Positions 35,468 to 45,826 of a DNA stretch of 64,000 nt are shown here, in pieces. Positions within the stretch are counted from its first letter, which is position 1, and every line of letters starts with the position of its first letter. A program made the translations under genes and the position numbers. The stretch spans positions 124,001 to 188,000 of the forward strand of contig NZ_SIHY01000002.1 in the NCBI RefSeq assembly GCF_004320535.1. The letters are read 5' to 3'. This DNA comes from Arthrobacter sp. S41 (GTDB taxonomy: Bacteria > Actinomycetota > Actinomycetes > Actinomycetales > Micrococcaceae). The notes under the pieces are model-generated. The model searched no databases and was not told where the DNA came from. It saw only the letters and a program-made list of their open reading frames with translations.

Positions 35468-37165
35468 CTATCGTGCGTTGTTCAGCAAACGCCACGCTTC
35501 GCGACGTTCTGCCTGAGCATGCGGATCAGGCACAGGCGCGGCAGCCAAGAGGCGCTTGGTGTAGTCGTGAGTTGGCGAGTGCAGCACGGTGTTGACCATG
35601 CCTTGTTCCACGGCCTTACCGGACTGCATAACAACTACCGCGTCGGCAAGCATGTCCACCACGGCCAAGTCGTGGCTGACAAAGAGGCAAGCGAAGTTGA
35701 AGTCGCGCTGCAAGTCCTGAAGCATTTCGAGTACCAGGGCCTGAACGGAAACGTCCAGTGCACTGGTTGGCTCATCAGCGATCAGCAGTTCAGGATTCAG
35801 AGTCAGCGCGCGAGCAATACATATACGCTGACGCTGTCCACCGGAGAGCTCATGAGGGTAACGGTTGATCACGTTGCGTGGAAGCTTTACCGCATCGAGT
35901 AGTTCCTGCGCTCGCTTAATACGAGAAGCTTTGGTGCCTACCTTGTGAACTACCATCGGCTCGGTGATGCAATCGCCAATTGGGAAACGAGGGTTCAGCG
36001 AGGCAGCCGGATCCTGGAAGATCACACCGATCGATTTGCGAACCGCACGAGCTTCCTTTGGTGAAAGCTTCGGAAGGTTGTGCCCCTTGACCGACAGGGT
36101 TCCTTCGGCCACTGGTAGCAAACCGAGCACTGCCTTAGCGATGGTCGACTTACCTGATCCGGACTCCCCCACAATGCCCAAGACTTCGCCCTTGGCAATA
36201 TCAAAGCTCACGTTTTCCACGGCACGGAAAATAGTTCCACGCATGTCATATTCGAGAACAAGATCTTTGGCTTCCAATACCAGTTCACGACCCGGAGGAG
36301 CCGTAGCGGTACTGTGTGGAGCATGCTCAGCGATATCAATCGGAGCCGACAGTCGCGGCACTGCCGCCAGCAAACGCTGCGTATACTCATGCTGCGGATG
36401 TAGCAAAACTTGATCAACTGAACCGGTCTCAACCAAGTTTCCTTGGAACATCACGGCGACTTCATCAGCCATATCTGCCACCACACCCATGTTGTGGGTA
36501 ATGAGCAAGATACCGGTATTCAGACGGTCCTTGAGTTCGCGTAGCAGATCCAAGATTTCGGCCTGCACGGTTACGTCCAGTGCGGTGGTTGGCTCATCCG
36601 CGATGATCACCTTCGGATCACAAGAGATGGCCATGGCGATCACGATGCGCTGGCGCTGTCCACCGGAGAACTGGTGTGGGTATTGCTTGACGCGCTTTTC
36701 AGGTTCAGGAATGCCGACCAAACGCAGCAGCTCAATGGCTCTGTCGGTTGCTTCCTTGCCATAGGCAATGTCGTGCAGTTCCAGTGCTTCGGTGAGCTGG
36801 CGTTCAATGGTGAGCACCGGGTTCAGCGCCGTCATTGGTTCCTGGAATACCATGGCGATGTCGGTGGCCCGCATCTTGCGGAGCTTGCTTTCTTCTAAGC
36901 CGACCACATTGACGGTACCGACCTTGGCCGAACCTTCAACGATTGCGTTACTAGGTAGCAAACCCATCGCAGCCGTTGAGGTAACCGACTTACCAGAACC
37001 AGATTCACCGACTAATGCGACGACCCGTCCTGGACGAACCGTCAGCGACAATCCCTTAACTGCATGAACGTCTGATCCGGAGGTCTCAAAGGTGACGTTG
37101 AGGTCTTTAAAACTCAGTGCGTATCCGCTTGAGTCCTGTTCGTTTATTGGCGCTGCATGGCTCAT
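35468..37165 (-). CDS. Dipeptide/oligopeptide ABC transporter, fused double ATPase (DppD-DppF type), system 1
   Basis: A 565-residue protein with two complete ATPase halves. Half one has [13 protein letters not shown], the signature [15 protein letters not shown] and VIIADEPTTALD. Half two, from about 290, has [28 protein letters not shown] and [12 protein letters not shown]. Each half ends in the oligopeptide-type C-terminal extension. Most bacteria encode the two as separate DppD and DppF proteins; the fusion is common in actinobacteria. Its start overlaps the permease gene by four bases. Confidence 0.95.
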   Translation of the reverse strand: MSHAAPINEQDSSGYALSFKDLNVTFETSGSDVHAVKGLSLTVRPGRVVALVGESGSGKSVTSTAAMGLLPSNAIVEGSAKVGTVNVVGLEESKLRKMRATDIAMVFQEPMTALNPVLTIERQLTEALELHDIAYGKEATDRAIELLRLVGIPEPEKRVKQYPHQFSGGQRQRIVIAMAISCDPKVIIADEPTTALDVTVQAEILDLLRELKDRLNTGILLITHNMGVVADMADEVAVMFQGNLVETGSVDQVLLHPQHEYTQRLLAAVPRLSAPIDIAEHAPHSTATAPPGRELVLEAKDLVLEYDMRGTIFRAVENVSFDIAKGEVLGIVGESGSGKSTIAKAVLGLLPVAEGTLSVKGHNLPKLSPKEARAVRKSIGVIFQDPAASLNPRFPIGDCITEPMVVHKVGTKASRIKRAQELLDAVKLPRNVINRYPHELSGGQRQRICIARALTLNPELLIADEPTSALDVSVQALVLEMLQDLQRDFNFACLFVSHDLAVVDMLADAVVVMQSGKAVEQGMVNTVLHSPTHDYTKRLLAAAPVPDPHAQAERREAWRLLNNAR

Positions 37166-38220
37166 GGCTTGTCCTTGCGGGTTGGCATAGCAAATAGTCC
37201 GGCACGGCGACGGCGTTTCTTACCGGTTTGGCGTGGGTCAAAAGCATCTCGCATTCCGTCCCCGAGGAAGTTGACGGCTAGTGCGATCACCACGATGATC
37301 ATGCCAGGCCACCAGAACAGCCATGGACGGGTCACGAAGGCATTTTGGTACTGGCTAATGAGCAGTCCAAGTGACGACTCCGGTGGCTGTACGCCAAACC
37401 CAAGGAAGGACAGCGACGATTCGAGCAAAATGGCGCCAGCGATGGCGAAGGTCGCGTTCACAACGATCACACCGACGGTGTTTGGTAGCAAGTGTTTTGC
37501 GATCACACGGCTGGTTTTTGAGCCCATGGCTTGTGCCGCCGCGACGTATTCGCGTTCGCGAAGGCTGAGGATCTCACCACGAACAAGTCGAGCGAGTCCG
37601 GTCCAAGTGACCAAGCCCAGTACGAGCGCTAGGGTGATGATCGACCCTGAGCCGTGGCCTGCCATTTGGCCCAAAACAGCGGCCAGAACCAACAGTGGAA
37701 TCACGATGAAGAGGTCGGTGATGCGCATAAGCACTTCATCAACCCACCCGCGGAAGTATCCGGCCACAGCTCCGATAACTGCGCCAAGGAAAGTGGCAAC
37801 GAGCCCGACCACAAGGCCGATAATGATTGATTTCTGGGTGCCGTTCATGACCAAAGCAAAATAGTCTTTGCCGACCGAGTCCTGGCCGAAAGGATGATCG
37901 CCAATCCGAATTCCCGAACCGCCCAGCCATGTTGGCAATAGCGACAATGATGGCTTACCGCCATTGATCACGGAACCAGCATCTAGGTAGCTCTGTTTCC
38001 ACCAGCCGGGAATCGGGCCGATACCAATGGAGGTAAAGGCGATTACGGTGATTAGCACCAGCGTCACTGCGGAGATCATGGCTGGCTTATGTTTGAGGAA
38101 TCGCTCAAAAATGATCCGCGATTGGCTCTTCGATTGTTCGGTCGAAGCAGCAAGCTTCGCGTCCTCCACCTCAGCAATTGAGGTGAGGTTCTCTGGAGTC
38201 TTGTCGTTTATATTACTCAT
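37162..38220 (-). CDS. Peptide ABC transporter permease, DppC type, system 1
   Basis: A 352-residue permease with an N-terminal cytoplasmic tail of about 45 residues, the OppC_N segment (FLKHKPAMISAVTLVLITVI) and five further helices. The EAA loop is YVAAAQAMGSKTSRVIAKHL. FGVQPPESSLGLLISQYQNA matches DppC/OppC. A basic tail ends it (TGKKRRRRAGLFAMP). It sits between the DppB-like gene and the fused ATPase, with a four-base overlap into the latter. Confidence 0.95.
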   Translation of the reverse strand: MSNINDKTPENLTSIAEVEDAKLAASTEQSKSQSRIIFERFLKHKPAMISAVTLVLITVIAFTSIGIGPIPGWWKQSYLDAGSVINGGKPSLSLLPTWLGGSGIRIGDHPFGQDSVGKDYFALVMNGTQKSIIIGLVVGLVATFLGAVIGAVAGYFRGWVDEVLMRITDLFIVIPLLVLAAVLGQMAGHGSGSIITLALVLGLVTWTGLARLVRGEILSLREREYVAAAQAMGSKTSRVIAKHLLPNTVGVIVVNATFAIAGAILLESSLSFLGFGVQPPESSLGLLISQYQNAFVTRPWLFWWPGMIIVVIALAVNFLGDGMRDAFDPRQTGKKRRRRAGLFAMPTRKDKP

Positions 38221-38237
38221 CGGTAGTCCTTATTTCC

Positions 38238-39755
38238 TTAGACCCGGATCCGCGGATCAAGCAGCGCGTAAACTATGTCGGCGAGCAGATTGAAGAGGAC
38301 CGCAGCGGTACCCGTAACTAGGAAGAATGCCATCACTGGTGCAGGGTCGACGGCGTGTAGGCCGGTGCTGAACATATCGCCCATTCCCTTCCAGCCAAAG
38401 ACCGTCTCGGTAACTACCGCACCACCAATGAGGCCTGCAAAGTCGAAGGCCGCGATAGTGGCAATCGGGATCAGTGCGTTGCGGAATGCGTGGCGGAAAA
38501 TTACGGTTCGTTCGCTCAATCCCTTGGAACGCGCGGTACGGATGTAATCCTGCTGCTGTACTTCAAGCATCGACGAACGGGTGTACCTGGAATAACTCGC
38601 CAATGAAATGATCGCTAGCACGATCGTTGGCAACAAAAGCTGAGTTGCATTGTCTAGGAAGGAATCCCAGTACCCGCCACCAAGGTTGGCCGTGGAAGAT
38701 CCGATAGTTCCGATCGGACGTCCTTTCAGCTCAAGGAATCCAGGCCATGCGCGGAAAATATGATCCACGACGGTAAGGGTAGCGCCGACAAAACCAACCA
38801 GCATGGATACGCCGGCAGCAGTTTTGGAAAGGCGTCCACCCATGAACTTGCCGATTACTCCCGGGACAGCCACGGCCAGAATCGCGCCCATAATCAAGAT
38901 CCAGGTATTCGCATCTTTGAGTAGCCAGAAGGTTGCGTAGTACAGAGCTGCTACGAGAGCAACGGTGACCAAAGCCGGGTAAAGAATTTTCTTCTCTTTT
39001 AGACCACCGGTCATTGCGGTTGCAGAGAGCGCAAGAAGCAGGGTGAGGATCACAATGATCGCTGGACCCATTTGCGGATAGCGGTAGAAGTTCAACCAAA
39101 CACTGTATTGCAGGAGCAATGGAACGAAGATGGCGGTGATTAGAAAAGTCACTCCGCGCCGTTTGAGCGAACCGGCCAAGAGCATCTGCAAGATCAAGCC
39201 AACAACGACACCAATGAGGATACTTCTACCCAAAGATATTTCAGGGTTTTCCAACCAGTTGTTGTAGCCAATTGCCATGTACTCCTTGAGCAGAACGGCA
39301 GCCCAGAATACTGGCAAAGAGAAGAATAGGAAGGTCAAGAACGTGATGATGTAGTCAAGTCCAGAGTACTGACGAACGGCCGTAATCACGCCGATCGCGA
39401 TACCAAGAATCGCAGCGATGAATGTCGCCAAAAGTACCAAGCGCAAAGTCGAAGATGCTGCATTGGCCAAAAGCCCGCTGACTTCAACGCCGTTGATATT
39501 TCTGCCTAGATCGCACGAGCCGACAACGCATTTGCCGACCCCTCCTAGCCAGGAAATGTACCTCAGGTACCAAGGCTGATCAAGGTTCAAATAATCGGAG
39601 CGCTGTTGCATCAGGTATTCGCGATTTTCTGCGTTGCTCTCACGCAGGTCGGCCAACGGATCGCCGGCGTTGATTACCAGCACGTAGAGCAACAGGGAAG
39701 CTCCGAACAGCACGCCTACGGCGGAACCTAATCTCTTGAGAATGAACTTCAACAC
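38238..39755 (-). CDS. Peptide ABC transporter permease, DppB type with a large membrane insert, system 1
   Basis: A 505-residue permease, against about 310-330 usual for DppB/OppB. Residues 1-165 and about 375-505 match DppB: the start MLKFILKRLGSAVGVLFGAS, the EAA loop YIRTARSKGLSERTVIFRHA, GGAVVTETVFGWKGMGDM and the closing ALLDPRIRV. The roughly 190 residues between add five or six hydrophobic helices. No frame break is present, so the insert is translated. It may be a lineage-specific extension or may shape an added channel; I know similar long permeases only from actinobacterial genomes. Confidence 0.9.
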   Translation of the reverse strand: MLKFILKRLGSAVGVLFGASLLLYVLVINAGDPLADLRESNAENREYLMQQRSDYLNLDQPWYLRYISWLGGVGKCVVGSCDLGRNINGVEVSGLLANAASSTLRLVLLATFIAAILGIAIGVITAVRQYSGLDYIITFLTFLFFSLPVFWAAVLLKEYMAIGYNNWLENPEISLGRSILIGVVVGLILQMLLAGSLKRRGVTFLITAIFVPLLLQYSVWLNFYRYPQMGPAIIVILTLLLALSATAMTGGLKEKKILYPALVTVALVAALYYATFWLLKDANTWILIMGAILAVAVPGVIGKFMGGRLSKTAAGVSMLVGFVGATLTVVDHIFRAWPGFLELKGRPIGTIGSSTANLGGGYWDSFLDNATQLLLPTIVLAIISLASYSRYTRSSMLEVQQQDYIRTARSKGLSERTVIFRHAFRNALIPIATIAAFDFAGLIGGAVVTETVFGWKGMGDMFSTGLHAVDPAPVMAFFLVTGTAAVLFNLLADIVYALLDPRIRV

Positions 39756-39821
39756 GGTTCTAATGTCCTCTTTCTATTCACCTATTTGCGTTGACGCCAT
39801 CCGGTGCTGATGGTTGACGCA

Positions 39822-39853
39822 CCGCGGGGCCCGATATCGATCGGACCCCGCGG
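39822..39853 (-). terminator. Stem-loop after the system 1 binding-protein gene
   Basis: Arms CCGCGGGGCCCGAT (39822-39835) and ATCGGACCCCGCGG (39840-39853) pair with one wobble around ATCG. There is no T-run. It lies between the binding-protein stop and the permease genes, and probably protects the upstream message or lowers read-through. Confidence 0.6.
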
Positions 39854-39894
39854 GCGCTCACAGTTGGTGTTTGCTGTTGGTATGCCGTTGCGGC

Positions 39895-41694
39895 TTACTC
39901 AGCGCGGGACCACTGTTCAGCGTTCCAAACAATGCCACCCTGCGTGGCTGTGTGTCGGACGTTCTGGACATCTGAACCCGAAGCGCTCAGGCCAGGGTGG
40001 GCGAATACTGGGATTCCGTAGAGGTCATCCCACAACAGCTTTTCAATCTTCTTGGTCTGTTCAGCGTGAACTGCAGGGTCCAAGGAGGTTGCAAGCGTGG
40101 TCCAAGCTTTATCCACCTCTGGGTTTGAGTACTTGCCGTAGTTCTGTGGCTTGCCCGTTGCGTAGATGTTCTGACCGGAAGTAATCTGGCCCGAACCAGC
40201 CCAAGCGAACAGTGCTACTTCGTAGTCACCGCGTTCCTGGGTTCCGCCTGGTGCGAAGAATTTAGCATCGCCTGCATCTTCGACCTTGAATCCAGCCTTG
40301 TCACAGGAAGACTTGATCGCTGCGACCTCGTTGGTGCGGCGTTCGTTAGGGGCCGAGTAACCGATGCGAATCTTGGTTCCTACAGCGTCCTCAGATTCCA
40401 AGATCTTCTTGGCGCCTTCAATGTCTACCTGGTCATAACGGCCATCGTAAGCAGCGTCCACAGTCTCTTGGTAGTTTTCCTGGAATGGGAAGACTTCGCG
40501 TGCATTCATGACCTGAGCCTCTGGGTTCAGCGGCTTGATCAAGTTGTCAACGATTTCCTGACGAGGAACGCACATTGCGAATGCCTTACGCAGTTCCAAG
40601 TTGGTCATTTCATTGCCCTTGGCAAAGTTGAAGTCCAAGTGCTCCCAAGTTAGAGTGTCACCCTTTTGGATGTTGACTGCACTGCCCAGTCCCTCCAACT
40701 GCGCCAAGGTATCTACCGTTGGCTGAGGAGCGATGACGTCAACATCTTTGTTCTGCAGAGCCTGGACCATGCCGGTGTCTGCTAAGAAGCGGAAGGTCAG
40801 GTTCTTGGTGGCTGCCGGGGTACCGTAGTAGTTCTCATTGGCAGTCAAGGTGACCGACTCGCCGGCCTTCCAAGAGCCCAACTTGTATGGACCGGATACT
40901 GGCATATCTGCCTCATCAGGCAATGTGCCTGGCTTGGTCATCCAGCCTTCGTTCCAGAACTTGGCTGCTTTCTCAAGTTTCTTGGAATCGCCGTCACGCA
41001 CAGCCTTCACGAATTCTTCGGTGCTCAGGCCACCCTTCTTGGCAACGACGTGAGCTGGATGCATCATCCAGGTCTGAATCTGCCAGTCCGGATCTGGGTT
41101 CTTGAAGGTTACGGTGAATTCCTTGCTGTCCGCGGCCCCTTCAGGACCCTTAGGAACAGTGTCACCGAGGTCGGTCGAAACCGAGGAGAAGAGTGGCTTG
41201 TCCTTTGAACCGGTGTTGAGGTTCAGGTTCTGCATCGCCCAAGCCATCACTGCGTCAGCAGTGGTGATCGGAGTGCCATCGGACCACTTCGCGTTGTCAT
41301 TGATGGTGTACTTGATGGTCAGTGGATCATCGCTGACCTTCTCGTAGGAGCCGAGGTCGGTGTTTGGGTAGACCTTGCCGTCAGTACCCATGTAGTAGAA
41401 ACCAGCGAACAAACGGTCAGTGATGCCCGAGTTGTAGGTGGAGTAAGTCTGCGGGGTGTAGCCGTTGTAGCTAATGAATTCAGGAGCGCCAATAGTGGTC
41501 TTGATTTCATCATCTTTGGTGGTGACGTCACCCAAGTCCGCGAGGCCCGAGTTCTCGGCCTCGACTCCACCATTCGAGCCAGGACTCTTGCTGGCATCGC
41601 TAGTAGCGTCGCCGCCGCCTGGTGCACAAGCCGACAGTGCTAGGGCTAGAGCAGCGCCTACTGCTACTGCTTTCGAAACGCGTTGAATCCGCAT
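39895..41694 (-). CDS. Peptide ABC transporter substrate-binding lipoprotein (family 5), system 1
   Basis: About 599 residues from the ATG at 41694, with AAGGAGG upstream; the frame opens at 41760 but that start lies ahead of the signal peptide. MRIQRVSKAVAVGAALALAL and the lipobox LSAC are followed by a family 5 domain: YTINDNAKWSDGTPITTADA, FPFQENYQETVDAAYDGRYD and AKKILESEDAVGTKIRIGYS. It delivers peptides to the two permeases downstream. It is the first gene of system 1, with its promoter in 41695-42070. Confidence 0.95.
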   Translation of the reverse strand: MRIQRVSKAVAVGAALALALSACAPGGGDATSDASKSPGSNGGVEAENSGLADLGDVTTKDDEIKTTIGAPEFISYNGYTPQTYSTYNSGITDRLFAGFYYMGTDGKVYPNTDLGSYEKVSDDPLTIKYTINDNAKWSDGTPITTADAVMAWAMQNLNLNTGSKDKPLFSSVSTDLGDTVPKGPEGAADSKEFTVTFKNPDPDWQIQTWMMHPAHVVAKKGGLSTEEFVKAVRDGDSKKLEKAAKFWNEGWMTKPGTLPDEADMPVSGPYKLGSWKAGESVTLTANENYYGTPAATKNLTFRFLADTGMVQALQNKDVDVIAPQPTVDTLAQLEGLGSAVNIQKGDTLTWEHLDFNFAKGNEMTNLELRKAFAMCVPRQEIVDNLIKPLNPEAQVMNAREVFPFQENYQETVDAAYDGRYDQVDIEGAKKILESEDAVGTKIRIGYSAPNERRTNEVAAIKSSCDKAGFKVEDAGDAKFFAPGGTQERGDYEVALFAWAGSGQITSGQNIYATGKPQNYGKYSNPEVDKAWTTLATSLDPAVHAEQTKKIEKLLWDDLYGIPVFAHPGLSASGSDVQNVRHTATQGGIVWNAEQWSRAE

Positions 41695-42132
41695 TTCGCC
41701 TCCTTGAATTCGTGATGATACGAGTTGTGAATCGGTGCGATTCGTTGTGGACCAAATCACATGATCAATCCATTGAGCAATACACTAACCTGAATTTTCT
41801 GGCTTGGATAGAGAAAGATTCGCTTCACATCTCCCCCGACGCCACGTTCCTGCGACCGATTCGCAACGCGCTTGTTACGCATCAGTACAAGCGACCTACG
41901 CCACATCCGCGAGATTTCAAGGGTTTCTTTCACATTGAGAAAAACCAATCAGAACAACCGTGTTACCAGTATGTTTCACGGATGGTTTTATAACAGTTTT
42001 GCAACGTTTGCTTCAGGTTGAAAAAATCTGAAATATTCGTTGAATATGACGAAGTGTGGTCCTTTGGTTAAGCCAGAAGGGCCGTTGAAACCTTTCGGTT
42101 TCAACGGCCCTTCTGGCTGTAGGTGACGCCAA
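41695..42132. other. Intergenic region between the two peptide transporter systems
   Basis: It holds the promoter of system 1 and, at 42071-42118, the terminator of system 2. An ATATTC-GTT-GAATAT inverted repeat lies at 42033-42047. No gene was recognised. Confidence 0.5.
42071..42118 (-). terminator. Perfect 22-base stem terminator of peptide system 2
   Basis: Arms at 42071-42092 and 42097-42118 pair perfectly around TTTC. It begins 15 bases after the stop of the system 2 ATPase gene. Only a few T's follow, but the stem is the longest in the window. Confidence 0.85.
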
Positions 42133-43776
42133 TTAGATCAGCGATGCACCTGGAATAGCACCCAACAGGTTGCGGGTGTACTGGCTTTTAGGAGCGGCGA
42201 AGATCTGGTCGGCAGTTCCCTGCTCAACGATCTTTCCTCGTTCCATAACGCAAACGTTGTCGGCAATCTGACGGACGACAGCCAAGTCGTGGGTAATGAA
42301 CAAGTAGGTCAATCCCATTTCTCGCTGCAGCTCATCAAGAAGGTCCAGAACCTGCGCCTGAACCAGAACGTCCAACGCAGACACTGCCTCATCACAAACG
42401 ATCATCTCTGGCTGCAAAGCCAGTGCGCGGGCGATAGCAATACGCTGTCGCTGACCGCCGGAGAGTTCATTCGGGAATCGGTGCATGGTCGAAGCCGGCA
42501 TCGAGACCTGATCAAGCAGTTCTTCAACCTTCTTCTGTCGAGAAGCCGCATTGCCGATTCCGTGGATTCGCAATGGCTCTTCGATGGTTCGGAAGATCGA
42601 GTACATCGGGTCCAAAGATCCGTAAGGATCCTGGAAGATCGGCTGTACACGGCGGCGGTACTTGAACAATTTCTTCTCGCTCAAGTTACCAATCTGCTCA
42701 CCATCAAAGGTGATCTCACCGCTGGTCTTATCGAGCAAGTTGAGCACCATTTGCGCAATCGTGGACTTGCCCGAACCGGACTCGCCCACCACGGCAGTTG
42801 TGGTGCCCTTGGGGATTTCGAAGGAAACGTTGTCCACCGCGGTGAACTTTTCCTTGCGCCCGAAGCCCTTGCGGATGTCGAAGACCTTGGTCAGGTTGCT
42901 GATCTTCAGCAGCGGTTCAGCCTTACCCGGCACAATCTCGTCAACGATAGCTTCGTGCTTGTCGCCACGCTGTGCGGACAAGGAAGGAGCTGAGCTGATA
43001 AGACGCTTGGTGTAAGGGTGCTGTGGGTTGCGCAGGATGTCCAGAGCAGGGCCGTACTCAACGACCTGGCCCTTGTACATCACGACAACTTTTTCAGCAC
43101 GCTCTGCGGCCAAACCAAGATCGTGAGTGATCAGCAGAACCGCGGTGCCCAGTTCACTGGTCATCGTGTCTAGGTGATCCAAGATCTGCTGCTGAACGGT
43201 AACGTCCAGCGCACTGGTTGGCTCATCAGCGATCAGCAAACGCGGACGGCAAGCCAGACCGATAGCAATCAGCGCACGCTGGCGCATACCACCGGAGAAT
43301 TCGTGAGGGTACTGTCCTGCACGAGCCTCTGGGTTAGGCAAGCCAGCATCAGCCAGAATCTGGGTTACACGCTGCTTGGGGTTATCCCCCGCCAGACCGT
43401 TGGCCTTCAGCGTTTCCTTGACCTGGAAACCAATTTTCCACACAGGGTTCAGGTTGGACATTGGATCCTGTGGAACCATGCCAATGTGATTTCCGCGCAG
43501 TTCAACAAATCGCTTTTCACTGGCATGCGAAATGTCTTCGCCGTCAAAGAGAATCTGACCCGAGGAGACAGAACCATTGCCGGCCAATAGACCGATGGCA
43601 GCAAGTGCTGAAGTGGATTTACCGGAACCGGATTCGCCCACGATGGCCACGGTCTCGCCTGGCATCACCGTGAAGTTTGCATCGCGTACCGCGTGTACTG
43701 GTCCATCAGGGGTGGAGAAGGTAATCGCCAAGTCCTTGATTTCCAGCAACGGCTTAGGTGTTGCAGTTTCAGTCAT
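42133..43776 (-). CDS. Dipeptide/oligopeptide ABC transporter, fused double ATPase, system 2
   Basis: A 547-residue double ATPase like the one of system 1. The first half has [13 protein letters not shown], the signature [15 protein letters not shown] and [12 protein letters not shown]. The second half, from about 275, has [28 protein letters not shown] and the Walker [13 protein letters not shown], with alanine where proline is usual. Both keep the C-terminal oligopeptide extension. It ends the system 2 operon, three bases after the DppC-type permease gene. Confidence 0.95.
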   Translation of the reverse strand: MTETATPKPLLEIKDLAITFSTPDGPVHAVRDANFTVMPGETVAIVGESGSGKSTSALAAIGLLAGNGSVSSGQILFDGEDISHASEKRFVELRGNHIGMVPQDPMSNLNPVWKIGFQVKETLKANGLAGDNPKQRVTQILADAGLPNPEARAGQYPHEFSGGMRQRALIAIGLACRPRLLIADEPTSALDVTVQQQILDHLDTMTSELGTAVLLITHDLGLAAERAEKVVVMYKGQVVEYGPALDILRNPQHPYTKRLISSAPSLSAQRGDKHEAIVDEIVPGKAEPLLKISNLTKVFDIRKGFGRKEKFTAVDNVSFEIPKGTTTAVVGESGSGKSTIAQMVLNLLDKTSGEITFDGEQIGNLSEKKLFKYRRRVQPIFQDPYGSLDPMYSIFRTIEEPLRIHGIGNAASRQKKVEELLDQVSMPASTMHRFPNELSGGQRQRIAIARALALQPEMIVCDEAVSALDVLVQAQVLDLLDELQREMGLTYLFITHDLAVVRQIADNVCVMERGKIVEQGTADQIFAAPKSQYTRNLLGAIPGASLI

Positions 43777-43779
43777 ATT

Positions 43780-44802
43780 CTAGGCTCCCTTCCGGGCCTT
43801 GGGATCCAGTGCGTCACGCACTGCGTCACCGAGCATGATGAAGCTCAAAACTGTCACGGAAAGGAACAGTGCTGGCCACATCAACATCATTGGGTTGCTA
43901 CGAAGTTGCTGCTGTGCCAGGGAAATGTCGTTACCCCAGCTCATTACTTCGCCCGGCAAACCGACACCCAAGAAGGACAGCGTCGCTTCAGCCACGATGT
44001 ACACACCCAAGTTCACGGTGGCGACAACAATAATTGGAGCCAGCGAGTTCGGCAGCACGTGCTTGACCAACGACTTAAACCTCGACAGGCCAAGTGCGCG
44101 TGAAGCTTTCACATAGTCAGCATCTCGCGCTTCGATAACTGCACCACGAGTGATTCGAGCCAGCTGTGGCCAACCGAAGATTGCTAGCGTAACGATAACC
44201 GTCCACACACTGCGATGTTCGCGGAATGCAGGAAGCTGCATAACGATGATTGCACCAAGGATCAGTGGCAGAGCGAAGAAGATATCGCCCAGACGAGCCA
44301 AGATGGCGTCGATCCATCCACCGTAGAATCCGGCAAGGGCACCGAGTGCACCGCCGACGATGACAACGATGAGTGTGGTGAAGACACCAACAAGCAGCGA
44401 AGCACGCGTTCCGTAAATAACTCGCGCGTAAACGTCACAACCCTGCAGGTTGAAGCCCATGAAGTGGCCCGGACGCCCAGGCTCATTGGAGTTTTCAAGC
44501 TGACAAGCGTTTTGACCGTTGGGGTCAATCGAGGTGAACAAGTGCGGGAATGCCGCGACCACAATGACTGCAAGGATCAGGATCGCTGAAATGATAAACA
44601 GCGGTTGCTTGCGCAATGAACGCCAAGCTTCGGCCCACATGGACAGCGGCTTGCCGGTTTCCTTTACCGAGTCAACTGCCTGTAACGGAGTTTCCTCTAG
44701 CGGAGCAACAAAGTGCTCGATCTTGTACTTAGAAACCTTGCCGGCGCGAGGCGTGCTAATTTGCAGGCCGTCTTCCGGATTAAAGTTTTGGTTCTCAGGC
44801 AT
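43780..44802 (-). CDS. Peptide ABC transporter permease, DppC type, system 2
   Basis: About 340 residues from the ATG at 44802 (MPENQNFNPEDG), with AAGGAT upstream; it overlaps the previous permease by eight bases. The OppC_N helix (LRKQPLFIISAILILAVIVV), the EAA loop YVKASRALGLSRFKSLVKHV and the end SFIMLGDAVRDALDPKARKG fit DppC. The N-terminal tail before the first helix is about 65 residues, longer than usual. Its closest relative here is the system 1 gene at 37162. Confidence 0.94.
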   Translation of the reverse strand: MPENQNFNPEDGLQISTPRAGKVSKYKIEHFVAPLEETPLQAVDSVKETGKPLSMWAEAWRSLRKQPLFIISAILILAVIVVAAFPHLFTSIDPNGQNACQLENSNEPGRPGHFMGFNLQGCDVYARVIYGTRASLLVGVFTTLIVVIVGGALGALAGFYGGWIDAILARLGDIFFALPLILGAIIVMQLPAFREHRSVWTVIVTLAIFGWPQLARITRGAVIEARDADYVKASRALGLSRFKSLVKHVLPNSLAPIIVVATVNLGVYIVAEATLSFLGVGLPGEVMSWGNDISLAQQQLRSNPMMLMWPALFLSVTVLSFIMLGDAVRDALDPKARKGA

Positions 44803-45721
44803 AACGGATCCTTGGGTCAAGCAGTGCGTAAAGCATATCCACAACTAGGTTGGCGACGACAAAGACGATCACCAAAACACCGACGACCGCAACGACGGTC
44901 GGCGTTTCACCCTTTTGGATTGCTTGGTAGAGCAAGTGTCCAACACCGGGGACATTAAAGATGCCCTCGGTGACAATCGCGCCACCCATCAGTGAACCCA
45001 AGTCGGCTCCCAAGAAGGTAACCACTGGGATCAACGAGTTACGCAGGATGTGTACTGTAATAACGCGTCGACGGCTCAAGCCCTTGGCGGTTGCGGTACG
45101 TACGAAGTCGGCGCTCTTGTTCTCGATTACCGAGGTACGAGTCAATCGAACTACGTAGGCCAGCGATACCAGGCCGAGCACTAGTGCTGGGAGGAATAGC
45201 TCTCCCCATGTCGCGGCACCGGAAACCGTTGGTTTTACCAAATCAAGTTTCACGCCGACAACAAACTGAAGCACGAAACCCAAAACGAAGGTTGGCACAG
45301 CGATCACGATCAGTGAGGCAACCAAGATGGTCGAGTCGAACCACTTGCCTTTACGCATACCTGCGATAACACCGAAAATGATGCCGAAGACGCTTTCAAT
45401 CAGCAGGGCAAGAATTGCCAGGCGTGCGGTCACAGGGAAAGCACGGCCCAAGAGGGCGGAAACTTCCTGGCCTGAGAACGAGGTTCCGAGGTCGAAGGTC
45501 ACCAAATTCTTCAAGTACAACCCGTACTGAACCCAGAAAGGCTTGTCCAAGTTGTACTGGGCTTCCAGCGCAGCGCGAGTCGCATCAGACATCGGCTTGC
45601 CACCGGATAGTGCATCAATCGGGTTGCCAGGTGTGGCAAATACCAAGAAGTACACGAGCAAGGTTGCTCCGATGAAGACCGGAATCAGCTGCGCGATTCT
45701 TTTCAGCATGAAACTTAACAT
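44795..45721 (-). CDS. Peptide ABC transporter permease, DppB type, system 2
   Basis: A 308-residue permease of normal DppB size. It starts MLSFMLKRIAQLIPVFIGAT and has the EAA loop FVRTATAKGLSRRRVITVHI, GGAIVTEGIFNVPGVGHLLY and the closing ALLDPRIRYA. It lacks the membrane insert of the system 1 counterpart. It follows the binding-protein gene by 190 bases that contain a stem-loop, and overlaps the next permease. Confidence 0.95.
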   Translation of the reverse strand: MLSFMLKRIAQLIPVFIGATLLVYFLVFATPGNPIDALSGGKPMSDATRAALEAQYNLDKPFWVQYGLYLKNLVTFDLGTSFSGQEVSALLGRAFPVTARLAILALLIESVFGIIFGVIAGMRKGKWFDSTILVASLIVIAVPTFVLGFVLQFVVGVKLDLVKPTVSGAATWGELFLPALVLGLVSLAYVVRLTRTSVIENKSADFVRTATAKGLSRRRVITVHILRNSLIPVVTFLGADLGSLMGGAIVTEGIFNVPGVGHLLYQAIQKGETPTVVAVVGVLVIVFVVANLVVDMLYALLDPRIRYA

Positions 45722-45826
45722 GCGTGCATCTCACCTCGAGATGCCGGAGGGCACTTGGCCATTATTTCCCTCTTTCCGTCGCTAATTAGCGCGACGTTTA
45801 TTTTTGGGAGGCAGATCAACACGCCA

